Shown one piece after another: positions 21,060-30,677 of a stretch of DNA of 64,000 nt; the first letter of the stretch is position 1; each line of letters opens with the position of its first letter. The stretch covers positions 30,085,807 to 30,149,806 of the forward strand of contig JAVGWX010000025.1 of NCBI GenBank assembly GCA_036924085.1, given 5' to 3'. The DNA comes from Ariolimax columbianus (Eukaryota > Mollusca > Gastropoda > Stylommatophora > Arionidae). Made by a program: the position numbers and the translations under genes. Under the pieces are notes generated by a model. That model was not told the DNA's origin, searched no databases, and saw nothing but the letters and a program-made list of their open reading frames with translations.

Positions 21060-21290
21060 TCTTGTTATGCCAACACACGAAGTACAGTTCATTCGATAAA
21101 GGTTGTTGTGGTAGAGGCTTCCAAACAGCTTTGTATGGGGATTCGTCTCATTGGCCCAGTGCTCAGTACACAATTGGCTAAGCAAATATCAGTCTTGTAG
21201 GATATATTTGAATGTGTGTGCAGCTTGTCTACACATACATATTGGTGATTAAGCCTGCAGAACTGACATTGCACCTGTACAGTCTCCTGG
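21060..21290 (-). pseudogene. RNase H LINE tail fragment in intron 3
   Basis: Homologous to 43690-43890 and 61970-62230. The minus strand keeps traces of a C-terminal LINE tail. It is shared by all three units, so it predates their duplication. Confidence 0.5.
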
Positions 21291-21364
21291 CATTGACTTC
21301 ATGTGTTGGTAATTATTTCTGCAGCAGTAATTAGTACTTGTACTTCGGCATAATTTTGTTGGCG

Positions 21365-21411
21365 AATTAACCTTGGAAATAAAGAAATAAGGCAAATGCA
21401 AAACAAAAAAA
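21365..21411 (+). repeat. SINE-A 3' tail remnant
   Basis: CCTTGGAAATAAAGAAATAA and GGCAAATGCAAAACAAAAA match the SINE-A 3' end (CCTTGGGGAATAAATAAATA, then GGCGAACGC and poly(A)). It is a short 5'-truncated or eroded copy. Confidence 0.45.
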
Positions 21412-21489
21412 CAACATTAGTTTCAACCAACTTATAACTTCCCATGAAGTCAGAATAGATGCCAGGTCTATCAAATACACCTGACAATG

Positions 21490-21680
21490 ACAGACAGACA
21501 GTGAAGGAATCAAGTCAAGAACAACAATACACACCAACTCTAGGGAGAGACAAATAGAATACTTTGTTCGGAACTGAACAACTCACAAACACTTACAGAT
21601 ACCACTAGATGACATTGGGCCAAAGTGCAGGAGCCAACAAGCCGATGGATCAATAACCAACTGACCTGCTTAGTGATGTC
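21490..21680 (+). pseudogene. RNase H LINE 3' fragment, ancestral to the units
   Basis: About 21535-21660 aligns with 45990-46085 and 63470-63565 (GAACTGAACAACTCACAAAC, then CAGATACC and ACATTGGGCCAAAG). It provides one of the unoccupied sites for the SINE-B at 63582. Confidence 0.55.
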
Positions 21681-21942
21681 TCGTAATTCATCCTTATATT
21701 TGTTTACACCGATGTGCAAAGCTACTTCTCTTCAATCTTCCATTGAGAAGATCTCTGATCTCAGAATCTGGTCTTCATTGAATGTGCTGTCATGTCCTTG
21801 TACTTTTCTACTTTAATCATGATCATGGTGTTCCGTCTATAGGATAGAGATGTGATACCCTGAGGTTTTTTTCCATTTGATTTATTGGAGTGGCCTTAAT
21901 GGCACCCGTTATCACCATAAGCACTTGGTTTTGTACCTTATC

Positions 21943-22375
21943 CAGCAGTCCGCACCAAAAAGAGTAGTGGTACAGTGGGAGGCAGACAGACTGGCAAAAA
22001 AAAGGTGCAAGACTACCACAACCAGATTCTAGTGTGACCTACGAAGAGACCAAAAGGCTTATTAGGGCCAGATACATGGCCAAATGGGAAACAGAACATG
22101 CTGGCTACACAAAAAATGATGCCTATTACCAGTTGAACAGAAGAGAGCAGGTCGTGGTCTTCAGACTCCGCACAGGCCACAACAGAAGATAGCTGGCACT
22201 GATGAATGCACTTGTGGTACCGGGAAAATGACCGCTGAACATCTGCTGCAAAAAAGCATATGTGGCCAGTGCCAACACTAGACAAGCTCTATGGCAGTGT
22301 TGACAGCCTCAGTATGACCGCTGCTTTTTTCGAAAAAATACAGGTTGACATTTGACAGCGTACGAAGAAGAAGAA
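21943..22375 (+). mobile_element. Jk LINE copy G, older subfamily, internal deletions
   Basis: It runs from 'VVVQW' through 'RLIRARYMAKWETEHAG' to the tail. Compared with other copies it lacks stretches near 21980, 22190 and 22254, so no frame is intact. It ends GACAGCGTACG plus (GAA)n. GTACCTTATC (21933-21942) and GTACCGTATC (22376-22385) form a 9/10 TSD. Its changes (VTYEETKR-type reading, DSSVTYEE) are shared with copy H, marking an older subfamily. Confidence 0.8.
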
Positions 22376-22755
22376 GTACCGTATCTAAAGTTTGAAGGTG
22401 TGATTTGGCTGCTGTGGGTCATGCTGCTAATCCATAGTCTACTATCTGTTTACTTTATCAAAGTCTTTCTTAAAATTTGTTTCATTTTCCTCAGTATTGC
22501 AAGATTTTTTCCTTGCCTTGTTCTCTCTTGGCAGGAAATGTTCCGCAAATGGCCAAAGAAATTAACTAGAAGCTCTGGCAGTAATGGGTCTGTATGAGAC
22601 AAAATCGACCTAATCGGGAAAATTAAGATTGACACGTACAGAGATGATTATCAATGCAGAAATTAAAGATGCCCATGCAATGTGAGGCTTTATGTCATTC
22701 TCTTATCCAATGTGATGCCCAGATATAATGACTCATCATCTATTTGAACCTGTAA

Positions 22756-22779
22756 ACAGCGTACAATGAAGAAGAAGAA
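22756..22779 (+). mobile_element. Jk LINE copy J: 24-bp insertion with 10-bp TSD
   Basis: ACAGCGTACAATGAAGAAGA plus the end of the GAA tail is the terminal stretch of a Jk element and nothing more. GAACCTGTAA flanks it at 22746-22755 and 22780-22789. It is in intron 3 of zinc-finger gene 1. It resembles target-primed insertion aborted almost at once. Confidence 0.75.
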
Positions 22780-22940
22780 GAACCTGTAATTTGGGCTTTT
22801 GTAAAATTCTACTCATAAAATTTATTTATTCATCTCCATCCTGATTAATTGTCCAATTACATTTTTTCCCTAACTGAATTATTTTGTTTCTTGAAATCTT
22901 GACTAATTTAGTAACTTGCTTACAATATTTTTTATCTCAG

Positions 22941-23064
22941 GCTAATCAAGGTCAAGGCTGCAGTCAAGATGTCATGACCCAGAATCAGTCAGCCAACAAC
23001 ATGGATAGACAGGTGTCAGGAAGGGAGATAGTAGAACAGCCTGGTTTATGTGGAGGATCTGGCG
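22941..23064 (+). CDS. Zinc-finger gene 1, exon 4 (linker)
   Basis: This 124-nt exon lies between TTTTATCTCAG and GTAAAA, entering in phase 0 and leaving in phase 1. It encodes a Gln/Asn-rich linker: 'ANQGQGCSQDVMTQNQS', 'NNMDRQVSGREIVEQPGL' and 'CGGSG'. The gene 2 paralogue (47735-47858) has exactly the same length and phases with 'EQPGLCGEHG', which supports coding. No domain is recognised. The donor here (GGCG|GTAAAA) is weaker than gene 2's GTAAGT. Confidence 0.75.
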
Positions 23065-24797
23065 GTAAAAATGTGACGCTGGTTCATATTCTATTTTTCA
23101 TTTTTAGATTTGTCTTTAGTTCCCTTCTTCTCTATTCCCTCTTTGGCGTTTGTTTTTCTGTGATGTTTGTTTTAGATATCTGGCCCCTGAATAGGTCTGA
23201 GGATTAAATGTTACTTGTCTGTGCAGTTGCCATGTACTGTACAGGCTAAGTTTATACTTTACTTCCAATAGAAAAATCCTTTGCCGTACTGAGGTATTGG
23301 AACACAAAGCAGGAGAAGCCATTTAGTGGTTTTAAACCTTTTCCAGCTTGTAGGCACGAAGTACCTAAAGTTCCTGTCCGCTGCGACTAAAATCAACTTC
23401 TGAATAATTGTGCTTTTCTGTAACCTTACCACCATGCGGATTACAGTGCCAATCCACCTCTTTGGCCAGTCTACTGTAACACAGCATCTTTCCATGATAT
23501 CAGCAAGGAAGTGAAGTGGGGTCTTTGGTCAGTATGTTTCACCTAACCAATAATCTTGGCTCCGCAGCTTTTCATGTAGTTGATATCCGAATATATAATT
23601 CATGTTACACAAACTATCTTATTGATATGTGGAGAACCACAAGCAGAAAATCAAAAGTGTATTGCTACCAGACAATCATCCCTCATCTCGTTTGTGCCAA
23701 TGACATTGTCGTAATCTACACACAAAAATCGCTGATGCACCGCTCTCTACAAATGCAAGACAACAAAATGCCTTTTCTATGCCTGTCTATATCCTGATGC
23801 AGTAAAGATGGAGCCGTAACCGGCTGTGGGTCTACATTACATTGCTCTGCCATTTTAGTTCATTATGAATAATGCCAGACCACAGATTTGCCTTGAATTC
23901 ACACTAGTCAACAACTTACCCTTGTGTTCATGGAAACATGTTGTTTTCCATTTGGGCTGATTAATTTGATGCTTTTGTGTGTTTTTTCCTTCCTATTAAG
24001 TTGGAATTGACATCGGCTATATGAATATCACTACGTCTAGGTCACACTACTGAACTTCGTGAGATTTGCGCCGTTTGTCCTAGCTGCAAACAGTGTTGTT
24101 TTTGATGTGTTGTGAAATTTAGGCATGACTATAATGTACTAGAACAACCCAAGAAAGATGTCCAGTTGACTCACACGCTGAGTGATGTCCCTACGACCTC
24201 TTGCGGTTATTACAAAGGCAATGCAGGATATATGTTTACAGGAAAGGCTTTGGAAGTAAACCCTGATGAAAAATCTGCACTCTGTGTTATCTCCAGTCTT
24301 GATAATGTCTTACTAACCTGGCCAAAGGTAGATCAGAATCAGAGAGTGAGATTGACAAAAGGCACAGTTTCTTCCTCACTTTAATCCAAATCACAGCTCA
24401 AGTAACCCATTTCAGCGGACACAGCACGAGAAAAGACTGTACATACTGCTGAGCAAAGAGAATGGTATTCATCAGATGTGATGAAAGAACCGCACAAATA
24501 TCTTTGGACAAAACCAAAGCTCAGAACCTCATTATGACACTGCGCCCTGTGGTATTGAATATCTAGGCCACATGCAGAGAGCACCAAAGGATTTCACTTT
24601 GTTTTGGCAACATCAGCCATACTTGTGATACAGATACTTGAGTGAGTTACCAGAAATCATGTTCCTCCATTACACAAAACATGTGTTGATCTTGGAAAAG
24701 AAATGTCTGTCAGGTCCCCAGTCAGTCTGAGTGACATAATAATAGGTTTAATGCTTGTGTTTGTTGATTGTCTCAACTCACTATTTTTACATTGCAG
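23065..24797 (+). other. Intron 4 of zinc-finger gene 1, with repeat R3 (about 24090-24490)
   Basis: Between a GT donor and the TTTTTACATTGCAG acceptor I see no further coding. The R3 repeat copy occupies about 24090-24490. The last 150 bases (GTGACATAATAATAGG, then TTGATTGTCTCAACTCAC) match gene 2's intron end at about 49535-49600, except that gene 2 also holds a SINE-A. Confidence 0.6.
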
Positions 24798-26890
24798 GAC
24801 TACTATGCTGTGTCCCAGACTGCATTTCTACCTCGAGGATTGAATTTTTACAAATGTCTGATAGCACACATTTACAGCTTGGGACACAAGAGAATCTTCT
24901 AGAAATTTCTGAGCACAAAGATCTAAATAGAAGCAACGGTTTCAATATAGGAGAGAAATCTTACAAATGTGATATCTGTAATGAAGGTTTTATTGATTTC
25001 AACAGTTTAAAAGTCCACAAAACAATGCATTCCAAAACCAAGGCTTACACGTGTGACTTTTGTGGTAAAGTATTTCTTGCCAGAAATAGTCTAGAAGTTC
25101 ACAGAAAAATACATACAGGAGAGAAACCATACAAATGTGATAAGGGTTTTGATGATAAACGTTATTTTAAAACACACAAACAAAAACATAAAGGAGAGAG
25201 GCCTTATAAATGTGATGTTTGTGGTGTATATTTTGCCAATTTTAGATCTATAAAAAGACACAAAATAATACATACAGGAGAGAAACCTTACAAGTGTGAT
25301 GTTTGTGGTCAAGGATTTGCTGATAAAAGTAATGTAAAAAATCACAAACGAAAACATACCGGTGAGAAACCGTACCAATGTGATAGTTGTGGTGCGGGAT
25401 TTAGCCAGAATAGTTCTCTAAAAAAACATAAACGAATTCATACAGGAGAGAAACCATTCAAATGTGATATTTGTGATGCATGTTTTGCATCTTCTAGTGG
25501 TCGAAGTAACCACGCAAAAATACATACAGGAGAGAAACCATACAAATGTGATGATTGTGGTGCTAGATTTGTGAATAAAAGTTCTGTAAAGATGCACTTA
25601 CAAAAACATACAGGAGAAAAACCATTCCAATGTGATGTTTGTGGTGTAGGATGTTCTGATTCTAGCACTCTAAGAACACATAAAATAGGACATACAGGAG
25701 AGAGACCATACAAGTGTGATGTTTGTGGTGAGGGATTTGCTAATGAACGTTATGTTAAAAAACACAAACTAAAACATTCAAGTGAGAAGCCTTACAAATG
25801 TGATGTTTGTGGCGTATGTTTTGCCAATTTTAGCTATTTAAGAAGACACATAATAATACATGCAGGAAAGAAACCCTTTAAGTGTGATATTTGTGGCCAG
25901 GGATTTGTTGATAAAAGATATGTAGAAATACACAAACGAAAACATACAGGAGAGAAGCCCTACAAATGTGATGCATGTGGTGTATCTTTTGCCGATTTTA
26001 CCTGTTTAAGAAGACACCAAAAAATACATACAGGAGAGAAACCATACAAGTGTGATGTTTGTGGAAAGGGTTTTATTGATAAAAGTTATGTAAATAGACA
26101 CAAACAAAAACATACAGGTGAGAAGCCTTACAAATGTGATGTTTGTAGTGTGTGTTTTGCCAATTTGAACTCTTTAAGAAGACACACAATAATGCATACA
26201 GGAGAAAAGTTATACAAGTGTGATGTTTGTGATGAGGGATTTGTTGATAAAAGCTATGTGATAATACACAAACGAAAACATACAGGTGAGAAGCCTTACA
26301 AATGTGATATTTGTGGTGTAGGATTAAGTCATCACAGTGGTCTAAAAAAACATAAAAAAATACATACAGGAGAGAAACCATACAAATGTAATGATTGTGG
26401 GGCAAGATTTGTGTATAAAAGTTTGGTAAAGATACACTTACACAAACATACAGGAGAAAAACCATGCCAATGTGATGTTTGTGGCGAAGGATTTTTTTAT
26501 CCTAGCACTCTAAGAAAACACAAAATAAGACATACAGGAGAGAAACCATACAAGTGTGATGTTTGTGGTGAGGGATTTTTGGATAAAAGATATGTAAAAA
26601 TACACAAACGAAAACACACAGGAGAGAAACCTTACAAATGTGATGTATGTGGTGTATGTTTTGCCAATTATGGCTGTTTGAGAAGACACAAAATAGTACA
26701 TACAGGAGGGAAACCCTACAAATGTGATGTTTGTGGTAAGGGATTTGTTGATAAAAGTTATGTAGTAAAACACAAGCGAAAACATACAGGTGAGAAGACT
26801 TACAAATGTGACATTTGTGGTGTAGGATATAGTGACAACAGATATCTAAAAAGACATAAAATAATTCACACAGCGGCCATTAAAATATGA
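24798..26890 (+). CDS. Zinc-finger gene 1, exon 5: 23-unit C2H2 array
   Basis: The final exon is entered in phase 1 (G|GA CTA CTA), giving 'GLLCCVPDCISTSRIEFL', 'LGTQENLLEISEHKDLNRS' and then 23 C2H2 units joined by TGEKPYKC-type linkers. Unit 3 ('YKCDKGFDDKRYFKTHKQKH') lacks the second Cys; the other 22 keep C-x2-C-x12-H-x3-H. Fingers alternate between classes such as 'CFANxxxLRRH' and 'GFVDKSYVxxHKRKH', showing growth by two-finger and six-finger blocks. A long poly-C2H2 array behind SUMO-type motifs suggests a nuclear DNA-binding regulator. Targets cannot be read directly. The stop is at 26888-26890, beyond which fingers continue as fossils. The upstream ATG at 24755 lies in the intron. 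Confidence 0.88.
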
Positions 26891-27619
26891 TGTGCATTTG
26901 AAGTAGACACAAACATTCATACAGGAAACCATATAAATGCGATGATTGTGGTGCAAGATTTGTGAATAAAAGTTTGGTGAAGATGCATTTACAAAAACAT
27001 ACCAAAAAAAACCCATTCCAATGTGATGTTTATGGTGTATCATTTTATGAACCTAGTATTTTAAGAAGACACAAAATTTAACATTCAGGAAAAAAATTAT
27101 ACAAGCATGAATTTTATAGTGTGGGATTTGTTATAAAAAGTTAATGGTCAAAACACAACAATGAAAACATACTAAGGAGAAGCCGTACAAATGTCATGTC
27201 CAAGGTGTGGAATTTGAAAGTTATATAGAAATGCACACCAAAAACAAATCCGAAGAGAAACCTTGCAGGTGTGTTATTTGTGGGGTAAAATTTGCATTTG
27301 GTGTAAATCTAAGAACATACACAATAGTTCATACATGAGAGAACCCATACAAATGTGATGATTGTGGTGCAGGATTTGGTGATCCTGATACTCTAAGAAA
27401 ACATATGGGAAAGACACACACACACACACCCCCCCCCCCCCCCCCCCTCTAAAGTTACACAAACGATACATACAGGGTCATACATATCAAAGTAATGTTT
27501 GTAGTGTAGCATTTTCTCAGTTTGGGGATATAAGAGCACATTATACCGGAGAAATGTCTTGCAGGTGTGATGTTTATGCCTCTCAAATGTGATTTTGTTG
27601 TGTATCATATACATATTTT
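26891..27619 (+). pseudogene. Fossil zinc fingers downstream of gene 1
   Basis: Past the stop, finger text continues out of frame and with stops: CATACAGG plus AAATGCGATGATTGTGGTGC, 'ARFVNKSLVKMHLQKH'-like, then further degraded units to about 27600. This is most likely the old 3' part of the array, now 3' UTR. A (CA)n/(C)n stretch lies at 27415-27447. Confidence 0.8.
27415..27447. repeat. (CA)n plus poly-C tract
   Basis: ACACACACACAC runs into about 20 consecutive C residues within the fossil fingers. Confidence 0.9.
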
Positions 27620-27633
27620 AGATGGCATGGATT

Positions 27634-27785
27634 GCTGAAGTGGGATGTGTTGGACCAAAAGGTGCAAATATCGCAGTCAATCTGTAAACTATGACACAAC
27701 ACATTACATTCTCTGGACTACATTCTGCTTCTTAAGCCCTTTCAGGGTTTGGAAGCGGGAGATTGAGAACGAACGCACAAGAAGA
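27634..27785 (+). mobile_element. SINE-B, 5'-truncated at the core, 14-bp TSD
   Basis: It begins exactly at the core (GCTGAAGTGGGATGTGTTGG) and ends GAACGAACGCACAAGAAG. AGATGGCATGGATT is duplicated at 27620-27633 and 27786-27799. Loss of the entire head is LINE-style 5' truncation. Confidence 0.85.
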
Positions 27786-28079
27786 AGATGGCATGGATTC
27801 AACAGATGAACATACTCGATATCACAACCAGACATTAAAATAACATACATACATATACCATTATTTGGAAAGAAAAGAATTCACTGTCTTAATACATTTT
27901 AAAATACAAATAGCAAAACATTGTTATGTAATGGACATGGGAAACATATAATTTGTCTTACAGATTTAAAAAAATGAGTTTCTATAAAAAAATCTTTGGA
28001 TCTAAGTCTTTTCTACAACCTTTACAAATCTGAATGAAATTTCAAGTGATATTGTCCCATTGGACACAATAGAGACGTA

Positions 28080-28250
28080 GAGAGATAAGGAACTTACCTT
28101 TATTCCTTTGTCCTATATATCATCCGATTGTATTGTACCCAAGCAATTTGAATAAAAACAGTAAATATAGTATTTTTGGTTTAGTTTTTATTTGATCATG
28201 TGAACTCTGTCTCTTCTTTGGAAGGATCTGAAAGCATGAATGAAAAGTAG
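28080..28250 (+). terminator. Poly(A) region of zinc-finger gene 1
   Basis: AATAAA at 28151-28156 lies in AATTTGAATAAAAACAGTAA, which recurs at 52965-52985 after gene 2. The surrounding 150 bases (TTTATTCCTTTGTCCTA upstream, TTCTTCTTTGGAA downstream) are also shared. This suggests a conserved cleavage site about 1.2 kb past the stop. Confidence 0.6.
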
Positions 28251-28308
28251 AAGTGGATGACTCCAACATTGAGGGGCTATGTGTGGATCTGGGGTGAATC
28301 AGGGAAAT

Positions 28309-28544
28309 TTTTTATTTTTGCGTTCGCCTTATTTCTCCCCAAGGCGGTGTGCGTTGCACTGTGGTTTTATTTTGCACCTGTTGGCCCAGTACATCCGACT
28401 TCTGCATGCATTTTTAAGTAAGGGTCTACTTCCTCCTGCATTTTCTAAGGGTTTGCTTCCCCGGGGTAATGGCCGGTGCTGTGATGGGGATTGAACCCAG
28501 CACCTTCGGATTGTGAGCCGTGCCACTAGGCCACGCCGTCCCCC
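28309..28544 (-). mobile_element. SINE-A, full length, 14-bp TSD
   Basis: A minus-strand copy with T-rich start (poly(A) tail), core complement CATCCGACTTC and tRNA-like head ending at GGCCACGCCGTCCCC. TGAATCAGGGAAAT (28295-28308) and TGAATCAAGGAAAT (28545-28558) match at 13 of 14 bases. Confidence 0.88.
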
Positions 28545-28954
28545 TGAATCAAGGAAATGAATGAGCAGAAATACTGACTTCTCAATCACCAATTTAGGGG
28601 ACTTTTAATATGGATAAGAGGGAAATATACTGCAGTGAAAAAATCTGATGTACAACAAGCGAACTGCAAGAACCATCCGTATCTGTACCTTACACCTGAG
28701 TTTTATGAAAGCTTTCTAGAGCTCTGTGGAACCTTGATCTGTTAATATATAAATGGAGACATATAAAATGTCTAGGGTGAATAATTTAAAGAAACATGGA
28801 TTTGAAATTAAGTACAATACCACAGATGGGAATGAAGAAATAAGAATCATATCAGATCAGGTAAACGAGGTGGCTGTATTAAAAATTGAAATGACAAAAT
28901 TATGTTTGATGCGGCGGATATTTCAAAGAGGAGATCAAAACCAGGTTGCCAAGA

Positions 28955-29226
28955 TGCAGGAACGAGCTGACAGCGGTCAGCCACTCATAGCTGGCTGTTT
29001 GCATAGGGGTCAGCGAACCATAACAGACCAATGCCCTATTCCTATTCCACAGGGCAACCCTGGAAACAGGCAGCACTATTGACTGGCCAAGAAATAGGGA
29101 AGGCAAACCTGATACTCAAAAACAGTCAGCTAAAATTGAATGTGTCGGGCTGAAACTGCCAATATTGCAGTCTTGTTGAAAACTACAACACAAAGTACTC
29201 CACAGGATAAATGTCAAAGAAGAAGA
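28955..29226 (+). repeat. Divergent SINE-B-like element
   Basis: It contains AGCTGACAGCGGTCAG, GGGTCAGCGAACCATA, a core-like AATTGAATGTGTCGGGC and a GTCAAAGAAGAAG end. It differs from SINE-B between head and core (CCTATTCCTATTCCACAGGG). This may be the ancestor of the fragments at 14325, 38680 and 59640. Confidence 0.55.
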
Positions 29227-29259
29227 TTTTATGCACACAAACACCTTGGATTGAGTCAA

Positions 29260-29397
29260 GGTTTTCTGTTCTTAACTAAACTTAATGTCTTGATACTGGT
29301 TTAGAAGTTTCTGCACATTCTGTATACAACCAGTTTCAATTTCAATACCTGGCTCTAAAAGCTATGCGCACTCAATGTATTCTTAAATGCATTAATT
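29260..29397 (-). mobile_element. CR1-like 3' end (CrT) split by Jk copy C, right part at 32515-32600
   Basis: CTTAATGTCTTGATACTGG, CTGTATACAACCAGTTTC and TTCTTAAATGCATTAA match 33732-33870 on the same strand, and the other half continues at 32515-32600 (TACTTCCTGTAGAAGTGCAT). The complete copy at 33732-34070 is thus a ready-made empty site. Confidence 0.8.
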
Positions 29398-29447
29398 GAA
29401 CCTGCCTCCCAGGTAGCGACCACAGGCCGATCAGGCTAACCATTGAC

Positions 29448-30677
29448 ATGGAAGTAGGCCCACAGGAAACAAAACCGCTCCCACGTTGGAATTACAAACG
29501 AGCCGACTGGGACAGATTTGCAATCCTGACAGATGGGCTGTGTGAAACCATCAACACACGAAACACCAAAATGAAGCCCATGGTAGAGAGCCTAAGCAAG
29601 GCAATAATGCAAGCCGCCACTGAAACCATCCCAAGAGGAGCTAGGAAAAACTATAAGCCCTACTGGAATGATGAGTTACAGAAAGTGGAAGATGCAGTAA
29701 CAAATGCTAGGAACATGGCAGAACGAGAGAAATCCGTGGAGGCAAACATCGCCCTCAAAGCCGCCGCGGCGAAGTACAAACACACTCTCAAGCAAACAGC
29801 AAGAGAAAGTTGGAAAAATAAAACGGAAAGTTTAAACCTGGACAAAGAAGGGAACAAGCTATGGAAGCTAGTCAGAGCCATGAACGACGAAACCCCGTCA
29901 AATAAACAAATTACTATCAAGCAAGGCGAGAACTTGATCACGGGTAAGAAAGCCGCAAACGCCTTTGTCGATCACTATGCCAGAGCAAACCACATCGAGG
30001 TCCCTGCAGATAAGCATACAGACATTAGCAAAGAGCTAAAGGGGCACGAAAACATAAATACGGCTCCTGAAGAGCACATGATGGCCAAACTAACAATGCG
30101 CGAAATGGAAGAGGCTATGAGAACACTAAAGAGAAGGAAATCTCCCGGAAAAGACGGGATAACAAACGAAATGCTGATGGGGCTGGGCCAAACAGCGAAG
30201 AAAAAACTACTATCAGTCCTGAACCAAAGCTGGAAAAGGGGTATTGTACCCCAGGCATGGAAAGATGCAATACTGGTACCAGTACCAAAAACAGGAAAGG
30301 ACAAAACAGATCCGAATGGATACAGGCCCATAAGCCTACTGAGCTGTGTCGGCAAGCTGATGGAACGGATGATAAACACCAGACTGATGTGGCATCTGGA
30401 AGAAAAACGAATACTAATTCCACAGCAAGCCGGCTTTAGACAGCACAGATCCACTGAGGACCAGGTCATCCTCATAGCCCAGGAGATAGAAGATGCCTAC
30501 CAGGCACAGAAACACACAGTAGCTGTTTGGGTGGATCTGGAAAAGGCATTTGACAAAGTCTGGAAGGATGGACTTAGAGTCAAGCTAAGAAGAAGTGATG
30601 TTTGTGGGAAGATGTACAAGTGGATCAACCACTACCTCAAACAAAGAACGGCCAGATTCAAGTACAAGGGCAGATGA
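29448..30677 (+). CDS. Jk ORF2, first frame: endonuclease end, linker, RT fingers/palm
   Basis: The 409-residue frame covers the endonuclease C-terminus, a charged linker, and RT motifs 'RKSPGKDGITNEML' (about residue 227), 'NGYRPISLLSCVGKLMER', 'QQAGFRQHRSTEDQ' and 'VWVDLEKAFDKVW' with the first catalytic Asp (motif A). It ends 'INHYLKQRTARFKYKGR' because one G is missing at about 30656 relative to copy B (CAGAGTTCAAG versus CAGATTCAAG). ATG 29448 is internal; the frame is open from the 5' truncation. The protein would copy element RNA at the nicked target. Confidence 0.85.
   Translation: MEVGPQETKPLPRWNYKRADWDRFAILTDGLCETINTRNTKMKPMVESLSKAIMQAATETIPRGARKNYKPYWNDELQKVEDAVTNARNMAEREKSVEANIALKAAAAKYKHTLKQTARESWKNKTESLNLDKEGNKLWKLVRAMNDETPSNKQITIKQGENLITGKKAANAFVDHYARANHIEVPADKHTDISKELKGHENINTAPEEHMMAKLTMREMEEAMRTLKRRKSPGKDGITNEMLMGLGQTAKKKLLSVLNQSWKRGIVPQAWKDAILVPVPKTGKDKTDPNGYRPISLLSCVGKLMERMINTRLMWHLEEKRILIPQQAGFRQHRSTEDQVILIAQEIEDAYQAQKHTVAVWVDLEKAFDKVWKDGLRVKLRRSDVCGKMYKWINHYLKQRTARFKYKGR

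Noticed and set aside
24755..24797. Start of zinc-finger gene 1 at the ATG at 24755
   Set aside because: This stretch is the end of an intron with a clear TTTTTACATTGCAG acceptor; gene 2 has the same arrangement, and upstream exons keep frame.
26073..26465. Antisense frames opposite the zinc-finger arrays
   Set aside because: Phase-locked shadows of the TGEKPYKC repeat; hydrophobic and Cys-poor with no independent support.
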